In this document: positions 5,140 through 6,329 of the stretch, in pieces
How the letters are laid out: each line of letters opens with the position of its first letter
How positions within the stretch are numbered: position 1 is the first letter of the stretch
Assembly (NCBI GenBank): GCA_027083015.1
Contig: JALWQS010000070.1
Span: forward strand, 1 to 6,329
DNA length: 6,329 bases
Source: Candidatus Woesearchaeota archaeon
GTDB taxonomy: Archaea > Nanobdellota > Nanobdellia > Woesearchaeales > UBA11576
Reading direction: 5' to 3'
Translations under genes and position numbers: made by a program
The notes under the pieces: generated by a model
The model's input: only the letters and a program-made list of their open reading frames with translations
Told to the model about the DNA's origin: nothing
The model's database searches: none

Positions 5140-6329
5140 ATGGAAGGAACTCTTATGAGAAGGATCTCTTTGGGATGGTATCGGACTATCGCTCTCTTCT
5201 TTGTTGTCTTTTTTCTTCTTCTCCTGACAGCTCCTCGTACTGTCCCTCTGGCTGATTCTGGAGAGCTTATAACGGTTGCTGCTGTTCTTGGTATTGCTCA
5301 TCCTTCTGGTTATCCTCTTTATACGCTTGTCGGTCATGTTTTCTCTTTGTTGCCTGTCGGTTCTGTAGCTTTCCGCCTTAATATGATGAGCGCTTTCTTT
5401 TTGGCTCTTGCTTCTGTCTTTCTTTTTGAGCTGGTCATTCGTAATGTCAAGCGCGTTCTTGTCGCTTGGGTTTCTGTCTCTTTTTTTCTTTTGATACCTG
5501 TTGTCTGGAATTCTGGTATTGTTGCTGAGGTTTATTCTCTTCAGATGTTTCTTGTCTTGGCAGGGACTTATTTTCTTTTTCTTTGGGGTGAGGGTTCTAT
5601 CTCTTCTTATAAGTCGCATAAGCGTTTTCAGTCGGGTTATCTTTATCTTGCTGTTTTTTTCTTTGCTCTTGGGCTGGATAATCATATAACGACTGTTCTT
5701 TTCTTTCCTGCTGTGTTCTGGTATCTTTATTCTAAGAAGTTTCGTAATATCCGTTTCAGTACTGTTCTTATTTCCGCTCTTGTTGTTTTGCTAGTTCTCT
5801 CTGTGTATCTTTATCTTCCTCTGAGGAGCTTGTCTGATCCTGTTATCGACTGGGGCAATCCTGAATCTTTCAGTTCTTTCTTGTATCATGTTCGTGGAGG
5901 CCAGTACTCTTATCTTGTCTCTGCCTCTAATGTTCCTCAGAACCTTATCACATTTTTTTCTTATACTTTTATGCAGTTTAATCTTATGCTCATATTTCTC
6001 ATCTTTGGTTTTCTGTCTCTTAAGCGTCTTCGTCGCAGTCTCTTTATCTTCCTCGCGATCACTGCTTCTGTATTCTTTGTCTTCAGCCTTTTCTATGGTA
6101 TCGGCGATATTGCGGTCTATTATTTTCCTGTCTATCTTCTTTTTGCTGTCATTGCTGCTCTTGGTCTTGATTTGCTTGTCTCCCGTCTCTTTAAGGATGG
6201 GAAGAAGGTGTTTTATTCTACTTTTGCTGTGATCCTGATGATCGCTATGGTAAATTTTGTCATCTTTTCTTCCTTGATGTTTCTTCCTTTCTGGTCTGCT
6301 TCTTCTGATTATGCTGCTAAGGTTCTTCC
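5140..6329 (+). CDS. DUF2723 / TMEM260-like membrane glycosyltransferase (GT-C fold), 3' partial
   Basis: A polytopic membrane protein likely to transfer a sugar from a lipid-linked donor to protein on the outer face. The first 396 residues are present, with no stop before the window ends. TM helix 1 (~15-31) is followed by an outer-loop LADSGEL motif with D39 and E42, the place of the catalytic acid in GT-C enzymes. Then come LGIAHPSGYPLY (50-61), PLRSLSDP (227-234), DWGNP (237-241) and GGQYSYL (253-259), the family's loop signatures, and GDIAVYYFPVY (322-332) near a later helix. At least eight hydrophobic segments are visible, separated by Lys/Arg-rich turns such as RNVKR, KSHKRF and KRLRRS. 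The start at 5140 is chosen because the TATA box predicts a leaderless mRNA there. ATG 5155 (MRRISL) has GGAAGGA 6 bp upstream and is a real alternative. The animal homologue TMEM260 is an O-mannosyltransferase; the sugar used here is unknown. Confidence 0.87.
   Translation, partial: MEGTLMRRISLGWYRTIALFFVVFFLLLLTAPRTVPLADSGELITVAAVLGIAHPSGYPLYTLVGHVFSLLPVGSVAFRLNMMSAFFLALASVFLFELVIRNVKRVLVAWVSVSFFLLIPVVWNSGIVAEVYSLQMFLVLAGTYFLFLWGEGSISSYKSHKRFQSGYLYLAVFFFALGLDNHITTVLFFPAVFWYLYSKKFRNIRFSTVLISALVVLLVLSVYLYLPLRSLSDPVIDWGNPESFSSFLYHVRGGQYSYLVSASNVPQNLITFFSYTFMQFNLMLIFLIFGFLSLKRLRRSLFIFLAITASVFFVFSLFYGIGDIAVYYFPVYLLFAVIAALGLDLLVSRLFKDGKKVFYSTFAVILMIAMVNFVIFSSLMFLPFWSASSDYAAKVL

Noticed and set aside
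5110..5685. 191-codon open frame on the - strand, Lys/Arg/Ser-rich
   Set aside because: It lies antisense to the well-supported glycosyltransferase and reads as low-complexity basic sequence. It stays open because the + gene rarely uses the sense codons TTA, CTA and TCA, which would be antisense stops. No promoter or family motif is visible.
5888..6232. 114-codon hydrophobic + strand open frame near the window end
   Set aside because: It overlaps the glycosyltransferase in another frame and is hydrophobic only because the DNA is T-rich. The family signatures are all in the other frame.
1..6329. The + strand is T-rich and pyrimidine-rich across the whole window, even where the gene is on the - strand
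   Set aside because: Protein composition explains it: T-ending codons and hydrophobic residues in the + genes, and Lys/Glu-rich coding on the - strand gene. It need not mark replication direction or transfer.

Overview
The window most likely comes from an archaeon, probably a DPANN lineage of the Woesearchaeota/Pacearchaeota kind. Three things point there. The two complete 5' ends sit about 28 bp from an archaeal-type TATA box (TTTATAAA), with essentially no leader. The large surface protein is built from modules typical of DPANN predicted surface proteins: Asn-rich Ig-like repeats, LamG, a C-x-N..DGDGLVD..DPGC calcium motif, and a six-cysteine thrombospondin-1-like module. The middle gene matches a mostly archaeal radical SAM family (COG2108-like). 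The lineage call is inference from family knowledge; no rRNA or other marker gene is present.

Layout: (1) 1-3906, + strand, a giant secreted and membrane-anchored surface protein whose extreme N-terminus lies before the window. (2) 3907-3950, a 44-bp convergent gap. (3) 3951-5084, - strand, a complete radical SAM protein with a CX3CX2C cluster motif and an extra N-terminal CxxC pair. (4) 5085-5139, a 55-bp divergent intergenic region with one self-complementary TATA box almost midway between two ATG codons. (5) 5140 to the window end, + strand, the first 396 residues of a polytopic membrane protein of the DUF2723/TMEM260-like glycosyltransferase family, running off the 3' edge without a stop.

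How they may fit together: the surface protein carries about fifty N-X-S/T sequons, all outside the membrane, plus Ser/Thr-rich segments, so it is an obvious candidate for glycosylation. The membrane protein belongs to a family whose animal member O-mannosylates Ig-like (IPT) domains, which suggests a modifying enzyme near a possible substrate. The two are not one transcription unit, however, because the radical SAM gene lies between them in the opposite orientation. The radical SAM gene and the glycosyltransferase gene probably share a bidirectional core promoter; the biochemical role of the radical SAM protein is unknown. No RNA genes, mobile elements or CRISPR arrays were seen. Coding density is nearly complete.
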